Source: Candidatus Aenigmatarchaeota archaeon (GTDB taxonomy: Archaea; Aenigmatarchaeota; Aenigmatarchaeia; QMZP01; JAFGSV01). From it: a stretch of DNA of 5,994 nucleotides. The notes beneath the pieces were generated by a model. It ran no database searches. It was not told where the DNA came from and saw nothing but the letters and a program-made list of their open reading frames with translations. The translations under genes were made by a program, and so were the position numbers. Where the stretch lies: positions 351,653-357,646 of the forward strand of contig CP070804.1 of the NCBI GenBank assembly GCA_020343635.1. The letters are read 5' to 3'. Shown here piece by piece: positions 5,593 through 5,994 of this stretch; positions within the stretch are counted from its first letter, which is position 1; each line of letters opens with the position of its first letter.

Positions 5593-5994
5593 ATGAAAGT
5601 TATCAGTCAGGTCGATCCGGAAACTGAGGCCGCGATAAAGAATGAATGTGCGAGGGCGAGGAACGGGCTTGAGCTCATACCTTCCGAGAATTTCACGAGC
5701 ATCGCTGTCATGCAGGCAATGGGTTCTGTCTTCATAAACAAATATTCAGAAGGATATCCAGCCAAGCGGTACTACGGTGGCAACGAGTTCGTGGATGTCG
5801 TCGAGAACCTTGCGATAGACCGGGCCAAGAAGATGTTCAACGCCGAGCATGCCAACGTGCAGCCTCTCTCAGGGGCTCCGGCCAACCAGGCCGTGTTCTT
5901 CGCGCTGATGAACCTGGGGGACACCTTCATGGGCATGGACCTGAGCTCTGGGGGGCACCTTACGCACGGCTCGCCTGTAAACTTTTCAGGAAAG
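5593..5994 (+). CDS. glyA: Serine hydroxymethyltransferase GlyA, N-terminal part (runs off the window)
   Basis: The first 134 codons of a PLP-dependent enzyme that interconverts serine plus THF with glycine plus 5,10-methylene-THF. Recognisable segments are GLELIPSENFTS (25-36), NKYSEGYPAKRYYGGNEFVD (49-68), the cofactor-region motif ANVQPLSGAPANQAV (87-101) and GGHLTHGSPVNFSG (120-133). These align throughout with bacterial GlyA, for example E. coli NKYAEGYPGKRYYGG and GGHLTHGSPVNFSGK. The His of bacterial VQPHSG is Leu here. The PLP-binding lysine lies beyond the window. ATG 5593 is chosen because a TATA-like box is centred 25.5 nt upstream, which suggests leaderless transcription; an in-frame ATG at 5578 would add MQQNK and is the alternative. 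The enzyme supplies glycine to PurD and one-carbon units to the formylation steps. Confidence 0.96.
   Translation, partial: MKVISQVDPETEAAIKNECARARNGLELIPSENFTSIAVMQAMGSVFINKYSEGYPAKRYYGGNEFVDVVENLAIDRAKKMFNAEHANVQPLSGAPANQAVFFALMNLGDTFMGMDLSSGGHLTHGSPVNFSGK

Noticed and set aside
1..5994. CRISPR array, tRNA/rRNA, insertion sequence or defence system
   Set aside because: No regularly spaced direct repeats, no transposase or terminal inverted repeats, no RNA-gene signature; nearly all bases are taken up by recognised metabolic genes.

Overview
This window looks like archaeal chromosome carrying part of a purine-biosynthesis and one-carbon gene cluster. The signs of an archaeon are TATA-box-like elements centred about 25 nt upstream of three start codons that lack a ribosome binding site (a leaderless pattern), heavy use of AGG/AGA and ATA codons, and archaeal-type sequence details in PurD and the nucleotidyltransferase. 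G+C is roughly 50-58 % in the coding lines I sampled by hand. A Thermoplasmata-like or other euryarchaeal or DPANN lineage would fit, but I cannot fix the taxon from sequence alone.

Layout. On the minus strand, reading leftward from a divergent promoter region at 1735-1800, lie purF (amidophosphoribosyltransferase, complete) and then purL (formylglycinamidine ribonucleotide synthase, only the first 53 codons inside the window). On the plus strand, reading rightward, lie purD (GAR synthetase), a lower-G+C NMN adenylyltransferase-like nucleotidyltransferase, purA (adenylosuccinate synthetase), a 5-formyltetrahydrofolate cyclo-ligase, and the first 134 codons of glyA (serine hydroxymethyltransferase). 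Genes are densely packed. The longest gene-free stretch is the roughly 66-nt purF/purD divergent region, and no rRNA, tRNA, CRISPR array or mobile element is visible.

How the genes fit together. PurF makes phosphoribosylamine from PRPP and glutamine, PurD joins it to glycine, PurL converts FGAR to FGAM, and PurA commits IMP to AMP. GlyA makes glycine (the PurD substrate) and 5,10-methylene-tetrahydrofolate. The cyclo-ligase returns 5-formyl-THF to the active folate pool that supplies formyl groups for purine-ring closure. The cluster therefore joins purine synthesis with its glycine and one-carbon supply. The odd member is the nucleotidyltransferase between purD and purA: it is A+T-richer than its neighbours, has an inserted segment, and has a Lys where the NMN adenylyltransferase C-terminal motif normally has Arg, so its substrate is uncertain.

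Most of the window is conserved core metabolism. I see no convincing new defence or mobile system. The most useful leads are the nucleotidyltransferase, the shared symmetrical TATA element between purF and purD, and the split between leaderless starts and starts preceded by a GTGAT-type Shine-Dalgarno.
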